Counted from the first letter of the stretch, positions 25,303 to 35,475 are shown. The stretch is 54,611 bases of DNA from Microbacteriaceae bacterium (GCA_014378715.1 JACMNE010000151.1:1-54611), one strand, 5' to 3'. The notes: generated from the letters alone by a model not told the origin. Made by a program: numbers and translations.

Positions 25303-27051
25303 ATGCCAGACAGTGCCCGTCCCGACATCGCCCTCGCCGACACCGCCGACACCACACGTGAGCGGCCGGACATCAAACCTCGATCGCGTGTCGTCACCGA
25401 CGGGATCGAGGCCACCACCTCCCGCGGGATGCTCCGTGCGGTCGGCATGGGCGACGCCGACTGGGACAAGCCCCAGATCGGCATCGCGAGCTCGTGGAAC
25501 GAGATCACCCCGTGCAACCTGTCGCTCGACCGGCTCGCGCAGGCCTCCAAGGAGGGCGTGCACGGCGGAGGCGGCTACCCGCTGCAGTTCGGCACCATCT
25601 CCGTCTCCGACGGCATTTCGATGGGCCACGAGGGGATGCACTTCTCCCTGGTCAGCCGTGAGGTGATCGCCGACTCCGTCGAGGTCGTGATGCAGGCCGA
25701 GCGCCTCGACGGCTCCGTGCTGCTCGCCGGCTGCGACAAGTCGCTGCCGGGAATGCTCATGGCCGCCGCCCGCCTCGACCTCGCCTCCGTCTTCCTCTAC
25801 GCCGGATCGATCGCCCCCGGTTGGGTCAAGCTCAGCGACGGCACCGAGAAGGACATCACGATCATCGACTCCTTCGAGGCCGTCGGCGCCGTGAAGGCCG
25901 GGCGGATGTCGGAGGCCGACGCCAAGCGCATCGGGTGCGCCTTCGCGCCGGGCGAGGGTGCCTGCGGCGGGATGTACACCGCCAACACCATGGCGAGCGT
26001 CGCCGAGGCGCTCGGCATGAGCCTGCCCGGCTCGACCTCGCCAGCCGCGGCCGACCGCCGCCGCGACTACTACGCGCACCGCTCCGGCGAGGCCGTGGTC
26101 AACCTGCTGCGCCTGGGAATCACCTCCCGCGACATCCTCACCATGAAGGCGTTCGAGAACGCCATCACGGTCGCCATGGCCCTCGGCGGCTCGACGAACG
26201 TGGTGCTGCACCTGCTCGCGATCGCGCACGAGGCCGAGGTTCCGCTCTCGCTCGACGACTTCACCCGCATCGGCAACCGCACCCCGCACATCGGCGACCT
26301 CAAGCCATTCGGCCAGTACGTGATGAACGACCTCGACCGCCAGGGCGGCATCCCCGTGCTGATGAGGGCGCTGCTCGAGGCCGGCCTGCTCCACGGCGAC
26401 GCCATCACGGTGACCGGCAAAACCGTGGCCGAGAATCTCGCGGAGCTCGACCCCGATCCGCTAGACGGCAAGGTGCTCCGCACCCTCGACAACCCGATCC
26501 ACGCCACGGGCGGCCTCACGATCCTCAGCGGATCGCTGGCGCCGGAGGGCGCGGTCGTCAAGACCGCCGGCTTCGACGCCGACGTGTTCGAGGGACCCGC
26601 CCGCGTGTTCGAGCGGGAGCGGGCCGCGATGGACGCCCTCACGGAGGGTCGCATCAAGAAGGGCGACATCGTCGTCATCCGCTACGAGGGCCCCAAGGGC
26701 GGGCCGGGGATGCGGGAGATGCTCTCGATCACCGCGGCCATCAAGGGTGCAGGGCTCGGCAAAGATGTATTACTGTTGACGGACGGACGATTCTCAGGCG
26801 GCACAACCGGGCTGTGTATCGGACATATAGCACCCGAAGCAGTCGATGCAGGCCCGATTGCCTTCGTGCGCGATGGTGATCTCATACGGGTCGATATCGC
26901 AGCTCGCTCTCTCGACGTACTGGTCGAGCCGGCTGAGCTGGAAGCCCGCAGCATCGGCTGGACACCCCTGACGCCCCGGTACACCCGCGGTGTGCTCGCG
27001 AAGTACGCCAAGCTCGTGCGCTCCGCCGCAGTCGGCGCCGTCACAGGCTGA
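25303..27051 (+). CDS. ilvD: Dihydroxy-acid dehydratase
   Basis: A 582-residue IlvD/Edd enzyme for the third step of valine/isoleucine synthesis. Iron-sulfur ligands are visible in [23 protein letters not shown] and [14 protein letters not shown]; the C-terminal block is [18 protein letters not shown]. Residues from about 485 on (nt 26760-26940) differ in base use: 103 of 180 bases are G/C (57%), against about 67% just upstream, and TTA and two ATA codons appear. The protein stays conserved and in frame there, so a recombined segment is possible. ilvB starts 43 nt after the stop. Confidence 0.96.
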   Translation: MPDSARPDIALADTADTTRERPDIKPRSRVVTDGIEATTSRGMLRAVGMGDADWDKPQIGIASSWNEITPCNLSLDRLAQASKEGVHGGGGYPLQFGTISVSDGISMGHEGMHFSLVSREVIADSVEVVMQAERLDGSVLLAGCDKSLPGMLMAAARLDLASVFLYAGSIAPGWVKLSDGTEKDITIIDSFEAVGAVKAGRMSEADAKRIGCAFAPGEGACGGMYTANTMASVAEALGMSLPGSTSPAAADRRRDYYAHRSGEAVVNLLRLGITSRDILTMKAFENAITVAMALGGSTNVVLHLLAIAHEAEVPLSLDDFTRIGNRTPHIGDLKPFGQYVMNDLDRQGGIPVLMRALLEAGLLHGDAITVTGKTVAENLAELDPDPLDGKVLRTLDNPIHATGGLTILSGSLAPEGAVVKTAGFDADVFEGPARVFERERAAMDALTEGRIKKGDIVVIRYEGPKGGPGMREMLSITAAIKGAGLGKDVLLLTDGRFSGGTTGLCIGHIAPEAVDAGPIAFVRDGDLIRVDIAARSLDVLVEPAELEARSIGWTPLTPRYTRGVLAKYAKLVRSAAVGAVTG

Positions 27052-27094
27052 GCCGCCCCCACCATTCGCACCGACAATTGAAGGACCACCCACA

Positions 27095-28915
27095 ATGTCC
27101 ACGGAATCAAGTCCCGTGCCCGCCGCCCGTCCGAGCCAGCCGGCACGCCCGCCGGTGTCGCCGGCGGCGCCGATCATCCTGACCGGCTCGGGCGCGATCC
27201 TCAAGTCGCTCGAGAACCTCGGCATCACGGACGTCTTCGGGCTGCCGGGCGGCGCGATCATGCCGTTCTACGACGAGCTCATGTCGTCGGAGGGCATCCG
27301 CCACATCCTCGTGCGCCACGAGCAGGGCGCCGGCCACGCGGCCGAGGGGTACGCCTCCTCGAGCGGCCGGGTCGGGGTCGCGATCGCGACCTCCGGGCCG
27401 GGAGCCACGAACCTCGTCACGGCAATCGCCGACGCGCACATGGACTCGGTGCCGCTGCTCGCGATCACCGGCCAGGTGTTCTCGACCTCGATGGGAACCG
27501 ACGCCTTCCAGGAGGTCGACATCGTGGGAATCACGATGCCGATCACCAAGCACTCGTTCCTGGTGACCAAGCCGGAGGACATCCCGGCCACCATCGCCGC
27601 CGCGTACCACATCGCCACGACCGGGCGCCCCGGCCCCGTGCTCGTCGACGTCACCAAGGACTGCCAGCAGGCGTCCGCCCCGTTCATCTGGCCGCCCAAG
27701 GTCGACCTGCCCGGTTACCGGCCGGTCACCAAGGCCCACGGCAAGCAGATCCAGGCGGCAGCGCAGCTGCTGGCCGAGGCCAAGCGCCCCGTGCTCTATG
27801 TCGGAGGTGGCGTCATCCGCTCGGGAGCATCGGAGGTACTGCTGGCCCTCGCCGAGAGCACCGGCGCCCCCGTCGTCACCACCCTCATGGCGCGCGGCGC
27901 CTTCCCCGACTCCCACACCCAACACCTCGGTATGCCGGGCATGCACGGCACTGTGCCCGCCGTGCTCGCTCTGCAGGAGGCCGACCTGCTCATCGCGCTC
28001 GGCGCCCGCTTCGACGACCGGGTCACCGGCAAGCCCAGCGAGTTCGCGCCCGACGCGAAGGTCGTGCACGTCGACATCGACCCGGCCGAGATCTCCAAGA
28101 TCCGCATCGCCGACGTGCCGATCGTGGGCGACGCGAAAGACGTCATCACCGACCTCACGGTCGCCTACGAGAACGCCGCCCGCGACCACACCCCCGACAT
28201 CGAGGCGTGGTGGCAGCGGCTGAACTCGCTGCGCGAGCAGTTCCCGCTCGGCTACGACGAGCCGGAGGACGGCCTGCTGTCGCCGCAGTACGTGATCGAG
28301 CGGATCGGCGCGATCACCGGACCCGAGGGGGTCTACGCCTCCGGTGTCGGCCAGCACCAGATGTGGGCCGCGCAGTTCATCAAGTACGAGCGCCCTAACG
28401 CCTGGCTCAACTCGGGTGGCGCCGGCACCATGGGCTACGGGCTGCCCGCGGCGATGGGCGCGAAGGTCGCCCAGCCCGACCGCACCGTCTGGGCGATCGA
28501 CGGCGACGGCTGCTTCCAGATGACCAACCAGGAGCTCGCCACCTGCACGATCAACAACATCCCGATCAAGGTGGCGATCATCAACAACTCGTCCCTCGGC
28601 ATGGTGCGCCAGTGGCAGACCCTGTTCTACGACGGCCGCCACTCGTTCACCGACCTGAACACCGGGCACAACACGGTGATGATCCCCGACTTCGTGAAGA
28701 TGGCCGACGCCTACGGCGCCCTCGGCATCCGCATCACGAAGAAGGAGGACGTCGACGCCGCGATCCGCCTGGCCAACGCCACCAACGACCGGCCCGTCGT
28801 CCTCGACTTCATCGTGAGCCGTGACGCGATGGTGTGGCCGATGGTCCCCCAGGGCGTCGGCAACTCGTCGGTGCAGTACGCCAGAGAACACGCCCCCGAG
28901 TGGGAAGAGGAGTAG
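27095..28915 (+). CDS. ilvB: Acetolactate synthase large subunit
   Basis: A ThDP-dependent enzyme of 606 residues that condenses pyruvate with pyruvate or 2-oxobutyrate. The ThDP Glu lies in [14 protein letters not shown]. The FAD and central domain include [20 protein letters not shown], and the ThDP/Mg motif is [18 protein letters not shown] followed by [13 protein letters not shown] 27095 follows a weak GAAGG-type site (27080s); the first 27 residues are Pro/Ala-rich and not conserved. The ilvN gene starts 4 nt after its stop, as usual for the holoenzyme pair. Confidence 0.96.
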   Translation: MSTESSPVPAARPSQPARPPVSPAAPIILTGSGAILKSLENLGITDVFGLPGGAIMPFYDELMSSEGIRHILVRHEQGAGHAAEGYASSSGRVGVAIATSGPGATNLVTAIADAHMDSVPLLAITGQVFSTSMGTDAFQEVDIVGITMPITKHSFLVTKPEDIPATIAAAYHIATTGRPGPVLVDVTKDCQQASAPFIWPPKVDLPGYRPVTKAHGKQIQAAAQLLAEAKRPVLYVGGGVIRSGASEVLLALAESTGAPVVTTLMARGAFPDSHTQHLGMPGMHGTVPAVLALQEADLLIALGARFDDRVTGKPSEFAPDAKVVHVDIDPAEISKIRIADVPIVGDAKDVITDLTVAYENAARDHTPDIEAWWQRLNSLREQFPLGYDEPEDGLLSPQYVIERIGAITGPEGVYASGVGQHQMWAAQFIKYERPNAWLNSGGAGTMGYGLPAAMGAKVAQPDRTVWAIDGDGCFQMTNQELATCTINNIPIKVAIINNSSLGMVRQWQTLFYDGRHSFTDLNTGHNTVMIPDFVKMADAYGALGIRITKKEDVDAAIRLANATNDRPVVLDFIVSRDAMVWPMVPQGVGNSSVQYAREHAPEWEEE

Positions 28916-28919
28916 CACC

Positions 28920-29426
28920 ATGTCACACGTACTGTCGCTCCTCGTCGAGGACAAACCCGGCCTGCTGACCCGCGTCGCCGGGCTCTTCGCCCGTCGCGGG
29001 TTCAACATCGAGTCGCTCGCCGTCGGCAAGAGCGAGATCCCCGGGCTTTCCCGGATCACCGTCGTGGTCGACGTCGAGGACCTCCCGCTCGAGCAGGTCA
29101 CCAAGCAGCTCAACAAGCTCATCAACGTGCTCAAGATCGTCGAGCTCGACCCGGCGCAGACCGTCGAGCGCGAGCACATGCTGATCAAGGTGCGGGTGGA
29201 CAACACGAGCCGCAGCCAGATTCTCGAGGCAGCGACGCTGTTCCGCGCCCGCATCGTCGACGTGGCGACCGATTCGCTCGTCATCGAGGTCACGGGGGAC
29301 ACCCCCAAGGTACAGGCGCTGCTGCGGGTGCTCGAGCCCTACGGTATCAAGGAGATCGCCCAGTCCGGGCTCCTCGCCATCGGCCGCGGCCCTAAGTCGA
29401 TCACCGAGCGCATCTACAAGAACTGA
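28920..29426 (+). CDS. ilvN: Acetolactate synthase small (regulatory) subunit
   Basis: A 168-residue regulatory subunit. An N-terminal ACT domain (MSHVLSLLVEDKPGLLTRVA, then FNIESLAVGKSE) is followed by the IlvN C-terminal domain with REHMLIKVRVD, TDSLVIEVTGD and LEPYGIKEIAQSGLLAIGRG. It binds valine for feedback inhibition in homologues. ATG 28920 is 4 nt after ilvB, with GAAGAGGAG just upstream inside ilvB. ilvC follows after 51 nt. Confidence 0.96.
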   Translation: MSHVLSLLVEDKPGLLTRVAGLFARRGFNIESLAVGKSEIPGLSRITVVVDVEDLPLEQVTKQLNKLINVLKIVELDPAQTVEREHMLIKVRVDNTSRSQILEAATLFRARIVDVATDSLVIEVTGDTPKVQALLRVLEPYGIKEIAQSGLLAIGRGPKSITERIYKN

Positions 29427-30503
<1,077 letters not shown>

Positions 30504-30516
30504 TGGCTGGCACGTG

Positions 30517-30550
30517 AGAAGGGGAGGGGCGCGAGCGCCCCTCCCCTTCT
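30517..30550. terminator. Strong hairpin terminator after ilvC
   Basis: AGAAGGGGAGGGGCGC (30517-30532) and GCGCCCCTCCCCTTCT (30535-30550) form a perfect 16-bp stem with a minimal loop. There is no T run. It lies between convergent ilvC and the MFS small-subunit gene and can serve both directions. Confidence 0.85.
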
Positions 30551-30573
30551 GCGTTGCGGTTCGGGTGCCGCCG

Positions 30574-30675
30574 CTACGCGAACAGCGCGGTTACCCTCGT
30601 GAGCGTCATGAAGATGCCGTAGGCAAGCGGGAGGCCGACCAGGGCCCAGGCGATGATGATGCGTGTCTTCGTCAT
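30574..30675 (-). CDS. 33-residue membrane peptide, probable MFS transporter small subunit
   Basis: A very short gene read from ATG 30675 to TAG 30574. The peptide starts MTKTRIIIAWALVGLPLAYG and ends MTLTRVTALFA, giving one membrane span with a basic N-terminus. It begins 1 nt after the stop of the OFA-type MFS gene, so translation is probably coupled. Tiny membrane peptides placed directly after OFA-type carriers occur in other bacteria and are annotated as MFS transporter small subunits. The position and composition here fit that, but assignment by eye is tentative. Confidence 0.65.
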   Translation of the reverse strand: MTKTRIIIAWALVGLPLAYGIFMTLTRVTALFA

Positions 30676-30676
30676 G

Positions 30677-32074
30677 TCAGGACTCCATAGCGGGTTCGGT
30701 CGCCGGGCGGGTGGTGCCTGGCTTCGGCTCGTGGTACTTCGAGTTGACCTTCTGCACCATCAGGTTCGCGACGAACCCGATGATGAGGAGCCCGACCATT
30801 GTGAGCAGCGCCGGCTGGTACGCCTGCGCCGTCAGCTCGCCCGGGGTGCCCTGCGCGTCGAGGAACCCGTTGACGATGAGCGGCCCGGCGATGCCGGCCG
30901 CCGACCAGGCGGTGAGCAGGCGCCCATGGATTGCCCCCACCTGGAAGGTGCCGAAGAGATCGCGAAGGTAGGCGGGGATCGTGGCGAAGCCGCCGCCGTA
31001 GAACGAGATGATCACGAATGCGAGCACCACGTAGAGCGCTGTCGACCCGAAGCCGAACAGCGCGAGGAGCACGTAGAGCACCGAGCCCACGCCGAGGTAG
31101 ACCATGTAGATGCGCTTGCGCCCGATGATGTCGGAGGTCGCGGACCAGGCGAACCGGCCGCCCATGTTGGCGATGGACAGGAGCCCGACGAAGCCTCCGG
31201 CCACGGCGGCGGTGACCAGCGAGGTGCCGCCCTCCTGGCGGAAGAAGTCCTGGATCATGGGGGCGGCCTGCTCGAGGATGCCGATGCCTGCTGTGACGTT
31301 GCAGAAGAGCACGATCCAGAGCAGCCAGAACGAGCGGGACTTGATGGCGTTGCTGGCCGACACGTTCTCGCTCGTGACCAGGGCCTTCGCCTTGACCATC
31401 GACGGGTCGAAGCCCTTCGGCTTCCAGTCCGCCGCCGGCACGCGGATCGTGAACGCCCCGAACATCATGTAGGCCAGGTAGACGACCGCGAGGGTCAGGA
31501 ACAGCTTGCCGACCGAGTCGCCGCTCGCGACCCAGTCAGGTGAGCCGGAGTTGGGGTCGTAGAAGGTGAGAAGGGCGGTCGAGACGGGGCTCGCGATGAG
31601 CGCGCCGCCGCCGAAGCCCATGATCGCCATGCCGGTCGCGAGTCCCGGACGGTCGGGGAACCACTTGATGAGCGTGGAGACGGGGGAGATGTAGCCGATC
31701 CCCAGTCCGATACCGCCGATGAAGCCGTAGCCCAAATAGACAAGCCAGAGCTGGTTGGTGAAGATGCCGATCGCGCCGATCACGAAGCCGCTGGTCCAGA
31801 ACAGTGCCGAGGTGAACATCGCCTTGCGGGGTCCGTTGGTGTCGACCCAGGTGCCGAGCACGGCCGCAGAGAGCCCGAGCATCACGATGGCGATCGAGAA
31901 GATGATGCCGATCTGGGTGAGGCTCGCGTCGAAGTGGTCGACCAGGGCCGTCTTGTACACGCTGGTGGCGTAGGCCTGCCCGATACACAGGTGCACGGCG
32001 AGCGCCGCGGGCGGAATCAGCCAGCGATTGAAGCCGGGCGGAGCGATGGTGTGTTCCCGGTCGAGAAAGCTCAA
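30677..32074 (-). CDS. OFA-type MFS transporter (oxalate/formate antiporter family)
   Basis: A 465-residue major facilitator with twelve membrane segments. The family-specific N-terminus is WLIPPAALAVHLCIGQAYAT, then the MFS loop WVDTNGPRKAM, and GIGLGIGYISPVSTLIKWFP followed by DRPGLATGMAIMGFGGGALI. These match OFA carriers, which exchange or take up small carboxylates (oxalate, formate, pyruvate, lactate); the substrate here is unknown. The start appears to be TTG 32074, with AAAGGGG about 7 nt upstream. A perfect inverted repeat lies 33 nt upstream of the start. The 33-residue partner peptide follows after 1 nt. Confidence 0.88.
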   Translation of the reverse strand: MSFLDREHTIAPPGFNRWLIPPAALAVHLCIGQAYATSVYKTALVDHFDASLTQIGIIFSIAIVMLGLSAAVLGTWVDTNGPRKAMFTSALFWTSGFVIGAIGIFTNQLWLVYLGYGFIGGIGLGIGYISPVSTLIKWFPDRPGLATGMAIMGFGGGALIASPVSTALLTFYDPNSGSPDWVASGDSVGKLFLTLAVVYLAYMMFGAFTIRVPAADWKPKGFDPSMVKAKALVTSENVSASNAIKSRSFWLLWIVLFCNVTAGIGILEQAAPMIQDFFRQEGGTSLVTAAVAGGFVGLLSIANMGGRFAWSATSDIIGRKRIYMVYLGVGSVLYVLLALFGFGSTALYVVLAFVIISFYGGGFATIPAYLRDLFGTFQVGAIHGRLLTAWSAAGIAGPLIVNGFLDAQGTPGELTAQAYQPALLTMVGLLIIGFVANLMVQKVNSKYHEPKPGTTRPATEPAMES

Positions 32075-32106
32075 GGAGGACCCCTTTGTCGATGTGCACG
32101 TAGTGG

Positions 32107-32128
32107 GATATCGCGTGAATTCGATATC
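32107..32128. promoter_or_regulatory. Inverted repeat in the MFS / hypothetical divergent gap
   Basis: GATATCG (32107-32113) and CGATATC (32122-32128) are perfect inverted arms with an 8-nt spacer, 33 nt upstream of the MFS start. The AT content and symmetry suggest an operator for the carrier gene; the regulator is not evident in the window. Confidence 0.5.
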
Positions 32129-32183
32129 TACCGATGGACCACTCTAAGCGAGCCGCCCGGGATAACTCCCGGCGGGCACGCGA

Positions 32184-32189
32184 CATAAT
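32184..32189 (+). promoter_or_regulatory. -10 element of the 140-aa membrane protein gene
   Basis: CATAAT ends 6 nt before ATG 32196, again the leaderless spacing seen at several genes in this window. A GGGAG sequence lies between the two but is too close to the ATG for a normal ribosome site. Confidence 0.45.
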
Positions 32190-32195
32190 TGGGAG

Positions 32196-32618
32196 ATGAC
32201 CTCCGACCGCGACGACGACGCCCTCAGCTGGGGTGGTGAGGCCGAGGATCCGAGCTACCTCGACGGGCCGGCCGCCGCCGCAGATGACGCCCCGGCGATC
32301 GTGGAGGCGCTGCCCGCGACATCCGCTCTCTCCTCGGTGCTGCTGGTGACGTACGGCATCCTCGGTGGCGTCTACCTGCTCTATTCGGTCGGTTGGATCA
32401 TCAGCATCCAGCGCGACACGTTCACCGCCAGCAACCTCTTCTTCGAGATCATGTACCAGCTCGGCGAGTTCCTGGCGATCGCCGCCCCCGTGCTCTGGAT
32501 CTTCCTCGCCTTCCTCCTCACCCGCGACCGCCGGGCCGTGCTGCGCCTCGCCTGGCTCGTCGGCGGCATCGTGCTGCTCGCCCCGTGGCCGTTCATCCTC
32601 TCGGGCAGCTCCTCATGA
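32196..32618 (+). CDS. Hypothetical membrane protein (140 aa)
   Basis: The first 40 residues are acidic and hydrophilic (TSDRDDDALSWGGEAEDPSY). Three hydrophobic segments follow: near 46-66 (SVLLVTYGILGGVYLLYSVG), 85-107 (LGEFLAIAAPVLWIFLAFLL) and 116-135. The acidic N-terminus probably faces the cytoplasm. ATG 32196 fits leaderless expression. The stop overlaps the next membrane-protein gene by 4 nt (ATGA), so the two proteins probably act together. I recognise no family. Confidence 0.75.
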   Translation: MTSDRDDDALSWGGEAEDPSYLDGPAAAADDAPAIVEALPATSALSSVLLVTYGILGGVYLLYSVGWIISIQRDTFTASNLFFEIMYQLGEFLAIAAPVLWIFLAFLLTRDRRAVLRLAWLVGGIVLLAPWPFILSGSSS

Positions 32619-32980
32619 GCGCCAGGAGAGCGGATGTCGCGACCCCGAAGCCAACTCGCACGGCGCTCCCCTGGCCACGGTTGGCCGTCATCGCGCTGTT
32701 CGGGCTTTTCTACGCCTACGACCTGTTCGAGGCGATCTCCAACATCTTCGGGGTCACCGCGCAGCTCGCCGAGTACAACACGGCGGCGGCAGCGGTCGGG
32801 CTGAACGTCATCCCCGTGCCCTGGACGCTGCTCGTGGCGAATGTCGCGCTGCCGGTCATCACCATGGGGGTGGCGCTGCTGCTCGGCCGCCGATCAGGAC
32901 TGGCCATCGCCGCGTTCCTGCTGCTCGCCGGACTCGCGGTGGGTGCCACCCTCACGCTCTCGGTCACCGCCTTCGCCTGA
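32615..32980 (+). CDS. Hypothetical membrane protein (121 aa)
   Basis: A small protein with a basic N-terminus and three hydrophobic segments (LAVIALFGLFYAYDLFEAIS, PWTLLVANVALPVITMGVAL, and the last near residues 97-120). Between the first two is a loop with NIFGVTAQLAEYN. It overlaps the preceding gene by 4 nt and converges on the DoxX gene with a 35-nt gap. Function unknown. Confidence 0.75.
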   Translation: MSARRADVATPKPTRTALPWPRLAVIALFGLFYAYDLFEAISNIFGVTAQLAEYNTAAAAVGLNVIPVPWTLLVANVALPVITMGVALLLGRRSGLAIAAFLLLAGLAVGATLTLSVTAFA

Positions 32981-33015
32981 GCCCCGGACGCGACGGCGGC
33001 TGGTGCAGCATCCGC

Positions 33016-33411
33016 TCAGATCCCGGCGAGCACCACCACGAGGATGAGCGCCAGCTGTGCGCTATAGCGCGGCCAGAACGGGATGGCGATCGCCCCGAAC
33101 TGCTCCCTCTTGCCCGCGGCGTAGGCGTTGGCCGGGAACACCGCGATCAGGAACAGGACCAGGCCGATCATCGCGGCCGTGCGGGTGGCCGGCAGCAGGA
33201 TGCCGATGCCCCCGGCAATCTCGCACAGGCCGGTGGCATAGACGAGCCGGATCGGGCTGAGAAGCCCGGTGCCGCGCAGCGCCGGCGGGATGAGCTTCGC
33301 CATCACCCGCGCCGGTCCGGGCCGGAAGTGGTTGACGCCCATCCCGACGAAGAGCAGGGCGATGAGAGCGCGCAGCACCCACTGGGTGGTGTCGGCCGCG
33401 GCATCGCTCAT
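33016..33411 (-). CDS. DoxX family membrane protein
   Basis: A 131-residue protein with four membrane segments. Blocks typical of DoxX-like proteins are LRALIALLFVGMGVNHFRPG at the N-terminus and VYATGLCEIAGGIGILLPAT in the middle; FLIAVFPANAYAAGKREQFG follows. ATG 33411 is chosen as the family-like start; a longer frame to 33492 would overlap the serA promoter. Family members are linked to redox or sulfur stress responses, but most are uncharacterised. Confidence 0.82.
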   Translation of the reverse strand: MSDAAADTTQWVLRALIALLFVGMGVNHFRPGPARVMAKLIPPALRGTGLLSPIRLVYATGLCEIAGGIGILLPATRTAAMIGLVLFLIAVFPANAYAAGKREQFGAIAIPFWPRYSAQLALILVVVLAGI

Positions 33412-33462
33412 CTGGCCATCCTGCGCCGTCGGCCCCCGCGAACGGCGACGGCTCGCCAGCCC

Positions 33463-33487
33463 GGTAAACTCGGGTCTGGAATTTACC
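33463..33487 (+). promoter_or_regulatory. serA promoter with inverted repeat
   Basis: TAAACT (33465-33470) is a good -10 about 40 nt before the serA GTG. GGTAAA (33463-33468) and TTTACC (33482-33487) form a perfect inverted repeat with a 13-nt spacer that straddles the -10 and the expected start site, so it could be an operator. Confidence 0.45.
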
Positions 33488-33509
33488 ACCAACGTTAGGG
33501 AACTGATTC

Positions 33510-35099
33510 GTGGCTAAGCCGATCGTGCTCATTGCGGAAGAACTCTCCCCTGCCACCGTCGAGGCCCTCGGCCCCGACTTCGACGTGCGGTCGATCGACG
33601 GGACCGACCGCGGTCTGCTCCTGGCGGCACTCGCCGACGCGAACGCGATCCTCATCCGCTCAGCGACGCAGCTCGACGAGGAGGCCATCGCGGTGGCCAA
33701 GCACCTCAAGGTCATCGCCCGTGCGGGCGTCGGCCTCGACAACGTCGACATCAAGGCCGCGACGACGGCCGGCGTGATGGTTGTCAACGCCCCGACCTCG
33801 AACATCATCTCCGCGGCGGAGCTCACGGTCGGCCACATCCTCGCCCTCGCCCGGCACATCTCGCCCGCCCATTCGGCGCTCGCCAACGGCCAGTGGAAGC
33901 GCTCCAAGTACACCGGAACCGAGCTGTTCGAGAAGACCGTCGGAATCATCGGCCTCGGGCGCATCGGCGCGCTCATCACGGCCAGGATGCAGGCCTTCGG
34001 CATGCGCATCGTCGCCTTCGACCCCTACGTCACCGCCGCGCGAGCCCAGCAGCTCGGCGTGACCCTGCTCACCTTCGACGAGGTGCTGGAGCAGTCCGAC
34101 TTCATCACGATCCACATGCCGAAGACGCCGGAGACCACGGGCATGATCTCCGACGCCCAGCTCGCGCTGATGAAGCCGACCGCTTACATCGTCAACGTCG
34201 CGCGCGGCGGGCTCATCGACGAGGACGCCCTGTACCGTGCCCTCACGACCGGGGTCATCGCCGGTGCCGGCCTCGACGTGTTCGTGCACGAACCGCCGAC
34301 CGGGTCTCCCCTCCTCGCTCTCGAGAACGTGGTCGTCACCCCGCACCTCGGGGCATCGACGGACGAGGCGCAGGAGAAGGCCGGGGTGTCCGTGGCGAAG
34401 TCGGTGCGCCTCGCGCTGGCCGGCGAGCTCGTGCCCGACGCCGTCAATGTGGCTGGCGGGGTCATCGACCCCTCCGTGCGCCCGGGCATCCCCCTCATGG
34501 AGAAGCTCGGCCAGGTCTTCTCCGGGCTCGCGAACAGCCCTATCACGAGCGTCGACATCGAGGTGCGCGGCGAGATCGTGGCCTTCGACGTGAGTGTGCT
34601 CAAGCTCGCCGCCCTCAAGGGCATGTTCTCGAATGTCGTCTCCGAGTCGGTCTCGTACGTAAACGCGCCGCTCCTCGCCGAGCAGCGCGGCATCGTCGTG
34701 CGCACACTGACCGACGCCGTCAGCGATGACTACCGCAACGTGCTCACGATCCGCGGGGCGCTGAGCAACGGCTCGCAGATCTCGGTCTCTGGAACACTGA
34801 CCGGCACGCGGCAGACCGAGAAGCTCATCGAGATCAACGGCTACGACGTGGAGGTGCCGATCGCCGAGCACCTCATCGTGATGATCTACACCGACCGCCC
34901 GGGCATCGTGGCGATCTACGGCCGGGAGTTCGGCGAGGCCGGCATCAACATCGCGGGAATGCAGATCAGCCGCCGCGAAGCCGGCGGTCAGGCGCTGTCG
35001 ATACTCACGGTCGACTCGCCCGTGCCCGAGGGCCTGCTCGAGACCGTGCGGGTGGCCATCGATGCCGATCTCCTCCACGAGATCGACATCACGGCCTGA
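33510..35099 (+). CDS. serA: D-3-phosphoglycerate dehydrogenase
   Basis: First enzyme of serine synthesis, 529 residues. The 2-hydroxyacid dehydrogenase core has the Rossmann motif GIIGLGRIGALI, the His/Arg active-site blocks (NVARGGLIDEDAL, VVTPHLGASTDEAQEKAG) and a catalytic His in the latter. It is the long type: an intervening ASB domain (about 320-445) and a C-terminal ACT domain (HLIVMIYTDRPGIVAIYG, INIAGMQISRREAGGQAL) for serine feedback, as in mycobacterial SerA. GTG 33510 is preceded by TTAGGGAA. Confidence 0.95.
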   Translation: MAKPIVLIAEELSPATVEALGPDFDVRSIDGTDRGLLLAALADANAILIRSATQLDEEAIAVAKHLKVIARAGVGLDNVDIKAATTAGVMVVNAPTSNIISAAELTVGHILALARHISPAHSALANGQWKRSKYTGTELFEKTVGIIGLGRIGALITARMQAFGMRIVAFDPYVTAARAQQLGVTLLTFDEVLEQSDFITIHMPKTPETTGMISDAQLALMKPTAYIVNVARGGLIDEDALYRALTTGVIAGAGLDVFVHEPPTGSPLLALENVVVTPHLGASTDEAQEKAGVSVAKSVRLALAGELVPDAVNVAGGVIDPSVRPGIPLMEKLGQVFSGLANSPITSVDIEVRGEIVAFDVSVLKLAALKGMFSNVVSESVSYVNAPLLAEQRGIVVRTLTDAVSDDYRNVLTIRGALSNGSQISVSGTLTGTRQTEKLIEINGYDVEVPIAEHLIVMIYTDRPGIVAIYGREFGEAGINIAGMQISRREAGGQALSILTVDSPVPEGLLETVRVAIDADLLHEIDITA

Positions 35100-35107
35100 C
35101 AGTCCCG

Positions 35108-35172
35108 CTCAGTACAGGACGGCTCAGTGCAGGACGGCTCAGTGCAGGACGGCTCAGTGCAGGACGGCTCAG
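35108..35172. repeat. Tandem repeat, 15 bp x 4 plus partial
   Basis: Four copies of CTCAGTGCAGGACGG (the first with A for G at unit position 7) fill 35108-35167, and a partial unit follows. The array lies directly after the serA stop, between convergent serA and the DUF6458 gene, and ends just past the DUF6458 stop at 35169. It has no stem of terminator type. Copy number may vary between strains. Confidence 0.9.
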
Positions 35173-35426
35173 ACCAGCGGGTCGGAGTCGCTGCGCGTCT
35201 CGCGCTGAGTGACCCGCTCGGTGCCGCCGTTGTCGACCTGGCGCACCGTCGAGCTGGAGGAGCGTTTGCGCGCGACCATCACGAGCGAGATCAGGAAGAT
35301 GAGTGCCCCGGCGCCCATCAGCAGGTAGCCGACCAGATCGAGGTTGATCCAAGGTACGTCGAAGTTGAGGGCGAAGGCCATGATTGCGCCGACGACGAAG
35401 AGGAAGATTCCGCTGCCTATTCCCAT
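35169..35426 (-). CDS. DUF6458 family small membrane protein
   Basis: An 85-residue protein starting MGIGSGIFLFVVGAIMAFAL, followed by a second span with GYLLMGAGALIFLISLVMVA. A hydrophilic tail rich in Ser/Arg/Thr ends the protein. Actinobacterial DUF6458 proteins share exactly this two-span layout; the function is unknown. ATG 35426 has AAAAGGA 8-9 nt upstream. The gene runs toward serA and its 3' end touches the tandem repeat. Confidence 0.8.
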   Translation of the reverse strand: MGIGSGIFLFVVGAIMAFALNFDVPWINLDLVGYLLMGAGALIFLISLVMVARKRSSSSTVRQVDNGGTERVTQRETRSDSDPLV

Positions 35427-35452
35427 AATAAAACATCCTTTTCTCACGTTCT

Positions 35453-35475
35453 TCGGGCGCGGGTTTCGCGCCCGA
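35453..35475. promoter_or_regulatory. 9-bp hairpin in the DUF6458 / leuB divergent gap
   Basis: TCGGGCGCG (35453-35461) and CGCGCCCGA (35467-35475) form a perfect 9-bp inverted repeat with a 5-nt loop, 27 nt upstream of the DUF6458 start. It could be a leader hairpin of the leftward transcript or a protein site. Confidence 0.45.

Noticed and set aside
35108-35172. Possible CRISPR array
   Set aside because: Units are 15 bp with no spacers, and no cas genes are present; it is a simple tandem repeat.
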